From assembly GCF_947500045.1 (NCBI RefSeq), contig NZ_CANMQQ010000003.1, positions 186,001 through 250,000 on the forward strand: DNA of 64,000 nucleotides, read 5' to 3'. The stretch comes from an uncultured Ruegeria sp. (GTDB taxonomy: Bacteria; Pseudomonadota; Alphaproteobacteria; Rhodobacterales; Rhodobacteraceae). Shown one piece after another: positions 1 to 8,269 of the stretch. Every line of letters begins with the position of its first letter. Position 1 is the stretch's first letter. The position numbers and the translations under genes were made by a program. The notes under the pieces were generated by a model. That model searched no databases and was not told the origin of the DNA. It worked only from the letters and a program-made list of their open reading frames with translations.

Positions 1-1
1 G

Positions 2-301
2 GCCTCGCATCTGGGGCTAAAACGCTATGACCGGACCAAGGTGGACGGGCTGCGCATGACCAGCGATCAGATTGACAAGGTTATACGAGGCTATTTAGAA
101 CTCGGCCCTCGTGGGCGCCGCCGAGATCCTCGGATCGGAGATGATCGGCAGGCCCTGATCATGTCCGGTTCGGCCATATTGCAGGCATTGCTACGCTGCT
201 GGCCCACTGATCGCCTTTCTGTGGCGGATCGGGGGCTGCGCGAAGGTTTGCTTTATGCACAGATGAGCGCGGACGGTGTACTGGAAGACGGACCGTTCTG
301 A
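2..301 (+). CDS. Ppx/GppA family phosphatase, C-terminal fragment (cut by window edge)
   Basis: The frame is open from base 2, so the gene begins upstream of the window and only about 99 C-terminal residues are seen. The ending RVADRGLREGLL-like segment (here 'SVADRGLREGLLYAQMSADG') is typical of the C-terminus of exopolyphosphatase / pppGpp phosphatase proteins, which hydrolyse polyphosphate or guanosine pentaphosphate. The catalytic ASKHA region lies outside the window. It precedes rlmE, a neighbour pair common in alphaproteobacteria. The family call rests on this tail alone. Confidence 0.75.
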   Translation, partial: ASHLGLKRYDRTKVDGLRMTSDQIDKVIRGYLELGPRGRRRDPRIGDDRQALIMSGSAILQALLRCWPTDRLSVADRGLREGLLYAQMSADGVLEDGPF

Positions 302-307
302 TTTCTC

Positions 308-628
308 GTGAATAATTACACGACCATAGCACTTGCATATCGCTCCAGTACGGCTGCCACGACAATCTGTTCTCTGGAAGCCGCCGGGTTCGACGTATTC
401 TGCCCTGGATACAACATTGTTAACATGGTCCCTCATTGGGCTTTGGCGATTGGCGGCATTCAAATTGCTGTGCCAGAACAGCAGGCATCGGATGCACGGG
501 ATCTGTTGCATACTTTTGAAACCACGTCGCGGAAAAGGACGCCCTGCATCTCGCATGTAGTGAACGGCGTAGGTTATTGGATGTTTGGTGTTTCGTCTCC
601 GTGGCCGGACCTGATAGTAAGGGACTAG
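308..628 (+). CDS. DUF2007-like small protein
   Basis: A 106-residue product. Residues 1-70 fit the DUF2007 pattern: a short strand, a helix 'TTICSLEAAGFDVF', then 'GGIQIAVPEQQASDARDLL', which resembles the family's '(R/V)VLVPEEDAxxARxLL' ending. The family is often called putative signal-transducing protein but has no established role. The GTG start lies 6 bases after the ppx stop and has no clear ribosome binding site, so it may be translationally coupled. The start and the C-terminal 35 residues, which match nothing I know, are uncertain. Confidence 0.6.
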   Translation: MNNYTTIALAYRSSTAATTICSLEAAGFDVFCPGYNIVNMVPHWALAIGGIQIAVPEQQASDARDLLHTFETTSRKRTPCISHVVNGVGYWMFGVSSPWPDLIVRD

Positions 629-691
629 GCCCTTCTTGATACGCTTCGCGCAAGACGGTAGGGACCGATCAGCTTTCAGGAGATCAATTGC

Positions 692-1408
692 ATGGGCAAA
701 ACCCCGAGCGGCAAAAACAATTCAGGCCGCGGGCAGCGCGACCTGAAGGTCAAGGTCAAAACCGCACGCGGACGCAAGCTTAGTTCGACCCGTTGGTTAG
801 AGCGGCAATTGAACGATCCGTATGTAAAACGTGCCCAAGTCGAAGGGTATCGTGGTCGTGCTGCGTTCAAGATATTGGAACTGGACGAAAAGTACCGGTT
901 TTTGGTTCCGGGTGCGCGCGTCGTTGATCTGGGTTGTGCGCCCGGTGGTTGGTTGCAAGTGGCAGTGAAACGCGTCAACGCGCTGGGCGAACGGTCGGGA
1001 AAGCGGATCGGCACCGTTCTGGGGGTCGATTTGCAAGAGGTCGAGCCTGTTGCAGGGGCCACTGCACATGTGTTGGATTTCATGGAAGATGACGCCGACC
1101 AGCAGGTCAAGGATTGGCTGGGGGGTAAAGCAGATGTGGTGATGTCCGATATGGCCGCTTCGGCCTCGGGGCATAAGCAGACTGACCACCTGCGGATTAT
1201 GGCGCTGTGCGAGACGGCGGCTTATTTCGCATTCGATGTTCTTGAAGAAGGCGGCACCTTCGTCGCCAAGGTGCTGGCCGGCGGGGCCGAGGGGGACCTT
1301 CAAAAACTGCTTAAGCAGAAATTCGAGAAGGTCGCCAACGTGAAGCCACCCGCGTCGCGTTCGGACAGTTCTGAAAAATTTGTTGTCGCCACCGGCTTCC
1401 GAGGTTAG
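692..1408 (+). CDS. rlmE: 23S rRNA (uridine-2'-O)-methyltransferase RlmE (FtsJ/RrmJ)
   Basis: A 238-residue SAM-dependent methyltransferase that 2'-O-methylates a uridine in the peptidyl-transferase A loop of 23S rRNA (U2552 in E. coli). The SAM motif DLGCAPGGW is at about residues 79-87. The K-D-K-E catalytic tetrad of the family can be placed at about K60, D153 (in VMSDMAAS), K193 (in FVAKV) and E228. A basic N-terminal tail of about 35 residues is usual in alphaproteobacterial members. AGGAGA lies 8 bases before the ATG. Confidence 0.95.
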   Translation: MGKTPSGKNNSGRGQRDLKVKVKTARGRKLSSTRWLERQLNDPYVKRAQVEGYRGRAAFKILELDEKYRFLVPGARVVDLGCAPGGWLQVAVKRVNALGERSGKRIGTVLGVDLQEVEPVAGATAHVLDFMEDDADQQVKDWLGGKADVVMSDMAASASGHKQTDHLRIMALCETAAYFAFDVLEEGGTFVAKVLAGGAEGDLQKLLKQKFEKVANVKPPASRSDSSEKFVVATGFRG

Positions 1409-1414
1409 GCGGAA

Positions 1415-1606
1415 TTAGTCCAGATCGATCTTGGCCTGCGCAATACATTGTTTTCTTAGCGAGGCCGCTGCGGTGCCCTGCAACAAGATCGCCTCGCCGT
1501 GATTGATGTAAACAGGCCCGCGCATGCGCAGCTCTTCGATGCGCTGATCCAACGTCGATTTTCGGGTGGCCGATAGCGGCTTTGCGATTGTTGCGGTACG
1601 ATCCAT
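1415..1606 (-). CDS. small conserved-looking protein of unknown function
   Basis: A 63-residue product convergent with rlmE, its stop 6 bases beyond the rlmE stop. I recognise no family. It is fairly hydrophilic and lacks a signal peptide or membrane segment. It has a central 'RIEELRMRGPVYINHGEAILLQG' region and one Cys near the end. AGGTGA lies 3 bases before the ATG, which supports real translation. The central region suggests a folded mini-protein, but nothing in the neighbourhood points to a role. Confidence 0.55.
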   Translation of the reverse strand: MDRTATIAKPLSATRKSTLDQRIEELRMRGPVYINHGEAILLQGTAAASLRKQCIAQAKIDLD

Positions 1607-1699
1607 GCGTCACCTGTTGGCAATCTGAGTGCTTGCTTAGGTGAGTCTAGTCAGAAATTTTGCCGGGAACGTGGCAGAAATCTGCCGGATTGGTGCCAG

Positions 1700-3607
1700 T
1701 CAACGGCCGAGATCCCGCGCCATTTGCTTGAGGTTCGGGTCATTTGGAAGAACGGACAGGGCCTCGTCCAATGTTGCTACCGCTGCCTCTGGCCCGCGAT
1801 TGATATGGGCCAGTTGCACCAGCATCGGCCATGCCTCGGCCCGTTGCGGATCCAGTGTAACAACCTCGCGGAACGCCCCTTCTGCCGCTTCCGCGTTTCT
1901 AAGCGTCAGCGCCCAGCCCCCCAGCACCATGTGAGTTTCGGGAAAGTCCAATCGATGCGAGATGCTGCGCTGCCAGTCCGCCATACCTTGCTGAGCGCTT
2001 GCTCGTTGTTCCTGCGTCATGGCCTGCGCGGGAACCGCAAGAAACTCTTTAGCCGACGAAACACGAACATTACGTATTGGGTCTGCTAACAAAGGCTCAA
2101 GCCGTGCGACGCGTTCGGGCACGGGTGCCTGCCGTTGCAGAACCGGTCCATTGGCCCGTACAAGCGGGTCTGGATCGGACAAGAGCGGTGCCACCCGCTC
2201 TGCCAAATCCGCAGTGGCGAATGGCTGAAGCAAATACAAGGCGGTTGCGCGAACGATGCCGGGCTGCGCCTTGTCCAATGCGATCGCGGTCAGCGTTTCG
2301 GGATCGTCCAGCTGACCACTGCCTGCAGCTGCAAATGCTGTTCCGTAATGTGCGGTCCTGCGGGTGTCGTCCGGATACCAGCCTGCGATCTGCCGTGCAG
2401 CCCATGGCTGCCCCTCTTCCGCATGACAATCGGTGCAGGCATCTGTTCCAAGCCCGAGATCAGGGCGGGGAATGCGAAAGCTGTGATCGCGCCTGCCGTC
2501 AACACCCATATAAGTCCTCTCGATCATGTGGCAGTTCTTGCACTGCGCACCCTCGGAATTCTCGACATGGTGGTGATGTGTCGGCGTGTCATAACTGGCC
2601 TGCCGAAGCGTCGGAAAATCCGGGTTTCCTGCAGGGGAATGGCACTGCGTACACAGTCCATTACCTTCGGCCTTCACCTCGGCCCGGTGCGGATCATGGC
2701 AATCCATGCACCCAACCCCTGCGGCATACATGCGCGATTGCAGGAACGAGCCATAAACATATACCTCATCCAAAATCTGGCCATCGGGGTGGTAAAGGCC
2801 CGGCCGCAGAACGGCCAGATTATAGGCATCATGATAGGGTTTTCCGGGGATTGGGTTGCCATCTTCCAACGCCTCACGTCGGGAATGGCAGCCCGCGCAT
2901 TGCTGTATCTCTGCTTCGGTCTGGCCCCTGCCCCAATCGATTGGAAAACCAAACTCACCCAAACCATCGTCCAGTGCCGTCCCGGTCGTCCACTCCAGAT
3001 GTGCAGACCCCGGTCCGTGACACGCCTCGCATCCAACCCCAATTTCGGCCTGCGTCGAAGCATAGACTTTTGCCTCGGCGTCGTAGTTCTTTACGTAGCC
3101 GGTCGCATGACACTCGGCACAGCGCGCATTCCAGTTCTTGTATGGCCCTGTCCAGTGCAGCCCATCATTCGGCGGTAAATCCTGTTCGGGATACAGGTGA
3201 TACCAACGGTCTTTCTCAGTGTCCCAAACGACATCGAAACTCTGCAATCTGCCCGGCTCGGTTTCGAAAAGGTATTGCTGCAGCGGTGCAATGCCGACCA
3301 CCGAATGAACCGGGTAATCGGTGGTGACACCATCCTTTTCGGTGACCCTCGCCGACAGAATGCCGTTTTGGTCCGCGAAAGAAACGCTCATCCCATCATG
3401 CGAAAAACTGCTGCCGTCGAAATCGGCCTGTACGTGGCCGTCTGCCACCTCGGTCCAGGCAAGCGCGTGGTGAGAGTTCTGCCAGGCTTCGGTCTGTTCC
3501 TGATGACAATCGGAACATGTCTCAGACCCGACATACTCCTGCGCCCGACCCTCGTGGGCCACCACCCACAGCGTCGCAGTTAGCATCAACATTCGAAGAT
3601 ATGTCAT
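1700..3607 (-). CDS. octaheme c-type cytochrome with HEAT-like and TPR tail
   Basis: A 635-residue exported protein. A signal peptide ends near residues 21-23 (GRAQE). Eight CXXCH haem-binding motifs lie at about residues 31, 163, 193, 237, 300, 319, 356 and 391, some with extra His residues that could be axial ligands. After about residue 410 the haem motifs stop and two HEAT-like helical repeats (around 'DPDPLVRAN' and 'DPIRNVRVSS') and then TPR-like repeats follow. This fits a periplasmic multihaem electron carrier or oxidoreductase with a protein-interaction tail; the substrate cannot be told. The ATG overlaps the stop of the upstream YihY gene by 4 bases (ATGA). I chose this start because the longer open frame runs inside YihY and lacks a signal peptide. 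Confidence 0.85.
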   Translation of the reverse strand: MTYLRMLMLTATLWVVAHEGRAQEYVGSETCSDCHQEQTEAWQNSHHALAWTEVADGHVQADFDGSSFSHDGMSVSFADQNGILSARVTEKDGVTTDYPVHSVVGIAPLQQYLFETEPGRLQSFDVVWDTEKDRWYHLYPEQDLPPNDGLHWTGPYKNWNARCAECHATGYVKNYDAEAKVYASTQAEIGVGCEACHGPGSAHLEWTTGTALDDGLGEFGFPIDWGRGQTEAEIQQCAGCHSRREALEDGNPIPGKPYHDAYNLAVLRPGLYHPDGQILDEVYVYGSFLQSRMYAAGVGCMDCHDPHRAEVKAEGNGLCTQCHSPAGNPDFPTLRQASYDTPTHHHHVENSEGAQCKNCHMIERTYMGVDGRRDHSFRIPRPDLGLGTDACTDCHAEEGQPWAARQIAGWYPDDTRRTAHYGTAFAAAGSGQLDDPETLTAIALDKAQPGIVRATALYLLQPFATADLAERVAPLLSDPDPLVRANGPVLQRQAPVPERVARLEPLLADPIRNVRVSSAKEFLAVPAQAMTQEQRASAQQGMADWQRSISHRLDFPETHMVLGGWALTLRNAEAAEGAFREVVTLDPQRAEAWPMLVQLAHINRGPEAAVATLDEALSVLPNDPNLKQMARDLGR

Positions 3608-4461
3608 TTGTTTTCCGCGTTTTTCAGGTCGATCAAGGCGCCATTGTATTCTGCCCCGAGGATCAGCATCGCAGAGCACAGGTACAGGAAGATCAGAGCC
3701 GCCATCGCGCCGGCAAGTCCCGCATATGTCGCGCTGTATGTGGCAAATTGCGCGATGTAGATCGAGAACCCCCATCCGCCTGCAGCCCACAACGCCAGAG
3801 TCAAAATCACGCCCGGAAGGATCTGTATCAAGCGGTGCCGCCGGGTGGGCAGGATCAGGTGAGCGAGCAAGACAGTGCCAGCAGGCACCGCAACCGTAAA
3901 TGTCCACCGCAAGCGATCAACCGACAGCCAATTGTCGACATCCACGGCCGTCTTTTCTGAAACCAAACGAGTGTAAACCGGCAGAACCACCTCTACCGCG
4001 GCGATGGCCAGAATGGCCGCACCGCCAATGATAACCAACGCGAAACACAACAATCGGGTCTTCCAAAATGGCCAATTGTCCTTGTCATGATAAGCCTGCG
4101 TCATGGCGCGGCGCACGGCAGCAACTCCGTTTGAGGCAAAGTAGATGGCCAACAAACCGCCCAAAGTGATCACACCAGAACCTGCCCCGGCCAGTACAGA
4201 ACGCAGTTCTGAGACGATCGGATCAGCCACGTCTTTGGGCCATGCACCAAAAATCAGCTCGATCAGTTCATCTGTCACATATCCTTGCGACAACGCCCCT
4301 GCCAATGCCACCGTGAACAGAACAAACGGAAACAAAGCCATCATCAATGACATCGCCACGTGGCTGCTCATGACAAAACCGTCCTTGTCGTTGAACCGAC
4401 GTACGGCAAGCCAGAGGGCGCGCAGGAAATTATTGGAAAAGAGAATCGAAACGCGTGACAT
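3604..4461 (-). CDS. YihY/virulence factor BrkB family inner-membrane protein
   Basis: A 285-residue protein with about six hydrophobic membrane segments. The N-terminal 'HVAMSLMMALFPFVLFTVAL' block and C-terminal 'AGLAGAMAALIFLYLCSAMLILGAEYN' are hallmarks of the YihY/BrkB family. The family was once mislabelled RNase BN; its function is unsettled. The gene is first in a two-gene unit with the octaheme cytochrome (4-base ATGA overlap). The 168-base gap to the divergent AI-2E gene must hold both promoters. Confidence 0.9.
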   Translation of the reverse strand: MSRVSILFSNNFLRALWLAVRRFNDKDGFVMSSHVAMSLMMALFPFVLFTVALAGALSQGYVTDELIELIFGAWPKDVADPIVSELRSVLAGAGSGVITLGGLLAIYFASNGVAAVRRAMTQAYHDKDNWPFWKTRLLCFALVIIGGAAILAIAAVEVVLPVYTRLVSEKTAVDVDNWLSVDRLRWTFTVAVPAGTVLLAHLILPTRRHRLIQILPGVILTLALWAAGGWGFSIYIAQFATYSATYAGLAGAMAALIFLYLCSAMLILGAEYNGALIDLKNAENK

Positions 4462-4629
4462 TGCCCAAGCCTAACGCGCCTTTTACCCCTGCAGAACCGC
4501 CAATCGGTCGACGGTATGGAATTCCTGCGCATAACCTTCTGTATGGATTGCATAAACCCGTCAGCCTGTGCAGGATCAACCTGAACGTCCTCAAACGCTA
4601 TCAGTCTGCATCCACACCGAGGCCATCGC

Positions 4630-5721
4630 ATGACTTCTGACTCTCAAAACAACCAATCCGGGGCCCGCCTGCAACTGAGCGTGTTGCGAGACGTCGCGAT
4701 CGTGGCCACGTTGGTGGTACTCGGCCTTTATGCGGGTTCGAACTTTTTAGTGCCGCTGACAATGGCGCTGCTGGTCAATGTGCTGATTCTAGCCCTCAGC
4801 GATCGGGTTATCGCGGTGACGCGTGCGCCGATCTGGTTGGCAAATATTGCTGGAGTCACAGTGGTTTTGGCTGGTTTGTTCATGATTATGTACATCTTGG
4901 GCAGCCAAGCCACGCAATTTGCACGCTCGATCAACACCTATGAAAGCCAATTCGACGGAGCGGTCCACCGGATTACCGGATTGGTAGGTAACGACGTCAC
5001 CAGTTTTATCCGAGATAATCTGGTCAGCATCGACATGTCCTACGTTGCGCGGATTTTGCTGGGCAGCGCGACCTCGCTTCTGAACCAGTTTTTCCTAATC
5101 AGCCTGTATGTCGCTTTTCTGATGGCCGAGCGGTTGGCATTCCGCAAGAAAATCCAACTTGCCGCTGGTAATCCACAACTTGGGGCCGACCTTGCCTCGG
5201 TCTTGGATGCGATCTCTGACAGCCTGCAGCGCTATGTCGGAGTGAAGACATTGATCAGTTTGATCACCGCTCTTATCAGCTACTCAATTTTCAAACTCCT
5301 CGGGCTTGAATATGCCGAGACATGGGCCGTGCTGACATTTGCTCTGAATTTCATCCCGTCGATCGGTTCGATAATTGCGGTGATCTTTCCATCGATGATC
5401 GCTTTGGTTCAATTTGAAACCATTGGTCCATTTCTGATCATTGTTCTTGGCTGCGGCACCCTACAATTTATGATCGGCAATTTCCTGGACCCCGCCATGT
5501 TGGGCCGTTCTCTGAATATGTCGACCTTCCTTGTCATCTTGGCTCTGACTTTCTGGACCACTGTCTGGGGCCTGATCGGAGCGTTCCTCAGCGTTCCGTT
5601 GACCGTGTGTATTCTTATTATCTTCAGCCACATCCCCGCGCTGCGCCCGGTAGCGATCCTGATGTCATTGGACGGGCGATTGGGCGAGGATGACCAATCT
5701 GCAAGCACCCATTCCTCGTGA
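4630..5721 (+). CDS. AI-2E family transporter (PerM/YdiK-like)
   Basis: A 363-residue polytopic membrane protein. The family pattern is visible: N-terminal pair of membrane helices, a soluble stretch after about residue 95 ('TQFARSINTYESQFDGAVHRI'), then helices including 'AVLTFALNFIPSIGSIIAVIFPS', which contains the conserved N-(F/Y)-(I/V)-P-x-(I/V)-G motif. Members are proposed exporters of autoinducer-2 or small solutes; for this protein the substrate is unknown. GAGG lies 7 bases before the ATG. It converges with the Crp/Fnr gene. Confidence 0.9.
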   Translation: MTSDSQNNQSGARLQLSVLRDVAIVATLVVLGLYAGSNFLVPLTMALLVNVLILALSDRVIAVTRAPIWLANIAGVTVVLAGLFMIMYILGSQATQFARSINTYESQFDGAVHRITGLVGNDVTSFIRDNLVSIDMSYVARILLGSATSLLNQFFLISLYVAFLMAERLAFRKKIQLAAGNPQLGADLASVLDAISDSLQRYVGVKTLISLITALISYSIFKLLGLEYAETWAVLTFALNFIPSIGSIIAVIFPSMIALVQFETIGPFLIIVLGCGTLQFMIGNFLDPAMLGRSLNMSTFLVILALTFWTTVWGLIGAFLSVPLTVCILIIFSHIPALRPVAILMSLDGRLGEDDQSASTHSS

Positions 5722-5729
5722 TCTATGTG

Positions 5730-6410
5730 CTAGCTCTGGCAGCTTGAAATCAGCGCGCGGCGATCTTTCAGCCGCAGTCGACCATAACCGCCTTCTATCA
5801 AATTCAAGTCGATAAGCCGGTGCAATGCTCGGTGCAGAGACGGCGGAGAGACCGCGATCATGGCGGCCAGTTCTTCTTGTGAAACAGGTATCCAACCTGC
5901 AGCATCGGATGCGACCTCGTCCAAATGCAGCAATCGCAGAACCAGCCTCTTCTCGGTTCCCGTCACCGCAAGGTTGGCGACGATGCGCAAGGCTTTCTGC
6001 ATGTTCTCATGTGACAGCGCGTAGAAATCCCGAATGTAATCAGGTGTTTCTTGGACCATACGTTCCAACCTTGAGGCTGGAAAGAAAAGCGTGTCAGTTG
6101 ATCGGGTCGTCACCACGCTGACCAATCGGCGCGCCGTGGCGAATAATGCGAGATCACCGATCCAAAAGCCCCGCCCTTCCTGATGCATAACAAAATCCTG
6201 CCCGTCATCTGCCGGCACGGTTATCTTCACGCTGCCCTCCAAAACGGCGTGGATGCCATTCGCGGGATCCCCCTGTAGGTACAAAGCCTCATCAGTGCCA
6301 TATGTCCGGCGTATTGCGCAGCTCATCAGCGCATTCTGAAATGCGGAGGACCGGGCTTTGAACCAAGTACTTTCCCTTAACGCCTTCTGATCAGTCTCAA
6401 TTTTTGTCAT
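5730..6410 (-). CDS. Crp/Fnr family transcriptional regulator
   Basis: A 226-residue regulator. About residues 30-120 form a cyclic-nucleotide-binding-like beta-roll ('LQGDPANGIHAVLEGSVKI', 'GRGFWIGDLALF'). About residues 145-210 form a winged helix-turn-helix, with 'SQEELAAMIAVSPPSLHRALHRL' as the recognition part. No N-terminal Cys cluster like that of FNR is present, so an oxygen-sensing Fe-S cluster is unlikely. It is divergent from the sulfatase gene with a 191-base shared promoter region and may regulate it; this is inference from position. Confidence 0.88.
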   Translation of the reverse strand: MTKIETDQKALRESTWFKARSSAFQNALMSCAIRRTYGTDEALYLQGDPANGIHAVLEGSVKITVPADDGQDFVMHQEGRGFWIGDLALFATARRLVSVVTTRSTDTLFFPASRLERMVQETPDYIRDFYALSHENMQKALRIVANLAVTGTEKRLVLRLLHLDEVASDAAGWIPVSQEELAAMIAVSPPSLHRALHRLIDLNLIEGGYGRLRLKDRRALISSCQS

Positions 6411-6427
6411 CTATATATTTAAACTTC

Positions 6428-6437
6428 ATCATATGAT
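6428..6437. promoter_or_regulatory. perfect palindrome in the crp-like / sulfatase divergent promoter region
   Basis: ATCATATGAT is a perfect 10-base palindrome lying 18 bases upstream of the Crp/Fnr start codon in an AT-rich stretch. It does not match the CRP (TGTGA-N6-TCACA) or FNR (TTGAT-N4-ATCAA) consensus well, but its place is right for an autoregulatory operator. Confidence 0.35.
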
Positions 6438-6601
6438 AATTTTCAATTGGCTGCACTCGCCTACATTACCGGCAGAGGATTCCCAGTTCCCGTTTTTTTG
6501 GTCGGGATATCCGCAGTTTACAACCTGTAACTAACCCCTTTCTGTTCGCAGAATCCAGTTATTTCGTATGGGCAAATTGTCCGCAAGTTCAGGAGCAAAT
6601 C

Positions 6602-8209
6602 ATGTTACCAACCCGGTTCTTAGAAAGCTGGCGTATCGGATTGCGCCGAACAGCAACCGCATCGATTGCGGTTCTGTTGGCGCTTCCAGCGTTGGCGCAA
6701 GATCAGAAACCAAACATTCTGGTCATCTGGGGCGACGATATCGGTCAGTCCAACATTTCGGCCTATACGATGGGTCTGATGGGGTACCAAACCCCGAATA
6801 TCGACCGCGTCGCTGACGAAGGCATGATCTTCACCGATTATTACGGCGAACAGTCCTGCACCGCAGGGCGGTCGTCTTACATCATGGGGCAGTCGGTATT
6901 CCGTACCGGCCTGTCGAAAGTAGGTTTGCCTGGCGCCAAGGAAGGGATGCAGATCGAAGACCCTACGATCGCGGGCCTGCTTAAGGACCATGGTTATGCC
7001 ACCGGTCAGTTTGGCAAGAACCATCTGGGTGACCGAGATGAACATCTGCCAACAAACCACGGATTTGATAAGTTTTTTGGGAATCTTTACCACCTTAACG
7101 CTGAAGAAGAGCCCGAGCATGAGGATTATCCCGGGGACGCCATTCTGCCCGATGGGCGCACCTTCCGCGAGGCTTTCGGCCCCCGTGGCGTGATCAAATC
7201 CAGCGCAGGCGGTGAGATCGAAGACACCGGCCCACTGACCCGGAAACGCATGGAGACGGTTGATCAGGAAACGCTGGAAGCCGCCGTTGAGTTCATCCGT
7301 GAAGCCAATCAAAACGGAACGCCATTTTATGTTTGGTGGAACGGTACCCGAATGCACTTCCGCACCCATGTCGGGGACGAAATGCGCGAAACGGCCAATG
7401 AAATTGTCGGCAGCCCTGCCGATGAATACACCGCCGGGATGATCGAACATGACATTCAAGTTGGCCAACTGCTTGATCTGTTGGATGAATTGGGCATCGC
7501 CGACAATACCATCGTGCATTACTCAACCGATAACGGCCCGCATTACAATACCTGGCCGGATGCTGCCTCGACCCCGTTCTGGGGCGAGAAGAATACAAAC
7601 TGGGAAGGCGGCTGGCGCGTGCCATCCATGGTGCGCTGGCCCGGCAAGATCGAGGCGGGCTCGGTCACGAACGAGATCGTTCATCATATGGACTGGCTGC
7701 CGACCTATCTGGCAGTTGCCGGAGATACCGAGATCAAGGACAAGCTGAAAGCCGGATATTCCTCGCCCGCAATGGGCCGCGACTACAAGGTGCATCTGGA
7801 CGGTTACAACATCCTGCCATTGCTGACAGGTGAGGCCGCTGAAAGCCCACGTCGTGAAATCTTTTATTTCACCGATGATGGCGACCTGTCCGCACTGCGC
7901 TTTGATGATTGGAAGCTGATCTTTCTGGAGCAGAAAGCCTGGGCCACTTTCCGCGCCTGGATGGAGCCGTTCACGGAACTGCGCGTGCCAATCATCGTGA
8001 ACCTGCGTCGTGATCCGTATGAGCGGGGTTATCGCACTTCGAACACCTACTACGACTGGATACTGGACCGCGCATATTTCCTGGTGCCTGCCCAGCAATA
8101 CGTTGGCAACTTCCTGACAACGTTCCAGGAATTCCCTCCCCGGCAAGAGGCCGCAAGCTTTAGCCTGGATCAGGTGATGAAAAAGCTTTCGTCACCTACG
8201 TCGAACTAA
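6602..8209 (+). CDS. exported arylsulfatase, sulfatase family with CTAGR active site
   Basis: A 535-residue type I sulfatase expected to hydrolyse sulfate esters in the periplasm or outside the cell. An N-terminal signal peptide ends at about residue 32 (ALAQD). Metal ligands D45-D46 lie in 'IWGDDIG'. The modified Cys would be C86 in CTAGR; this differs from the classical C-x-P-x-R by Ala at the third place, a variant known in part of the family (C/S-x-A/P-x-R). 'FGKNHLGD' and 'YSTDNGPH' carry the conserved Lys/His and Asp/Asn of the metal site. AGGAG lies before the ATG. A strong terminator follows directly. No sulfatase-maturation enzyme gene is in the window. Confidence 0.93.
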   Translation: MLPTRFLESWRIGLRRTATASIAVLLALPALAQDQKPNILVIWGDDIGQSNISAYTMGLMGYQTPNIDRVADEGMIFTDYYGEQSCTAGRSSYIMGQSVFRTGLSKVGLPGAKEGMQIEDPTIAGLLKDHGYATGQFGKNHLGDRDEHLPTNHGFDKFFGNLYHLNAEEEPEHEDYPGDAILPDGRTFREAFGPRGVIKSSAGGEIEDTGPLTRKRMETVDQETLEAAVEFIREANQNGTPFYVWWNGTRMHFRTHVGDEMRETANEIVGSPADEYTAGMIEHDIQVGQLLDLLDELGIADNTIVHYSTDNGPHYNTWPDAASTPFWGEKNTNWEGGWRVPSMVRWPGKIEAGSVTNEIVHHMDWLPTYLAVAGDTEIKDKLKAGYSSPAMGRDYKVHLDGYNILPLLTGEAAESPRREIFYFTDDGDLSALRFDDWKLIFLEQKAWATFRAWMEPFTELRVPIIVNLRRDPYERGYRTSNTYYDWILDRAYFLVPAQQYVGNFLTTFQEFPPRQEAASFSLDQVMKKLSSPTSN

Positions 8210-8221
8210 AGCCAACCGCAG

Positions 8222-8248
8222 GGGCCGCATAAAGATGCGGCCCTTTTT
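8222..8248 (+). terminator. Rho-independent terminator after the sulfatase
   Basis: A 9-bp perfect stem GGGCCGCAT/ATGCGGCCC with a 4-base loop is followed by five T. It lies 12 bases after the sulfatase stop and 21 bases before the HAD gene, so the two genes are probably not simply cotranscribed. Confidence 0.9.
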
Positions 8249-8269
8249 CCCTAATGTTAGAGGCTTTTC

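Noticed and set aside
2077-3327. Open frame of 416 codons on + opposite the octaheme cytochrome
   Set aside because: Antisense shadow; the minus strand has eight CXXCH motifs and a signal peptide.
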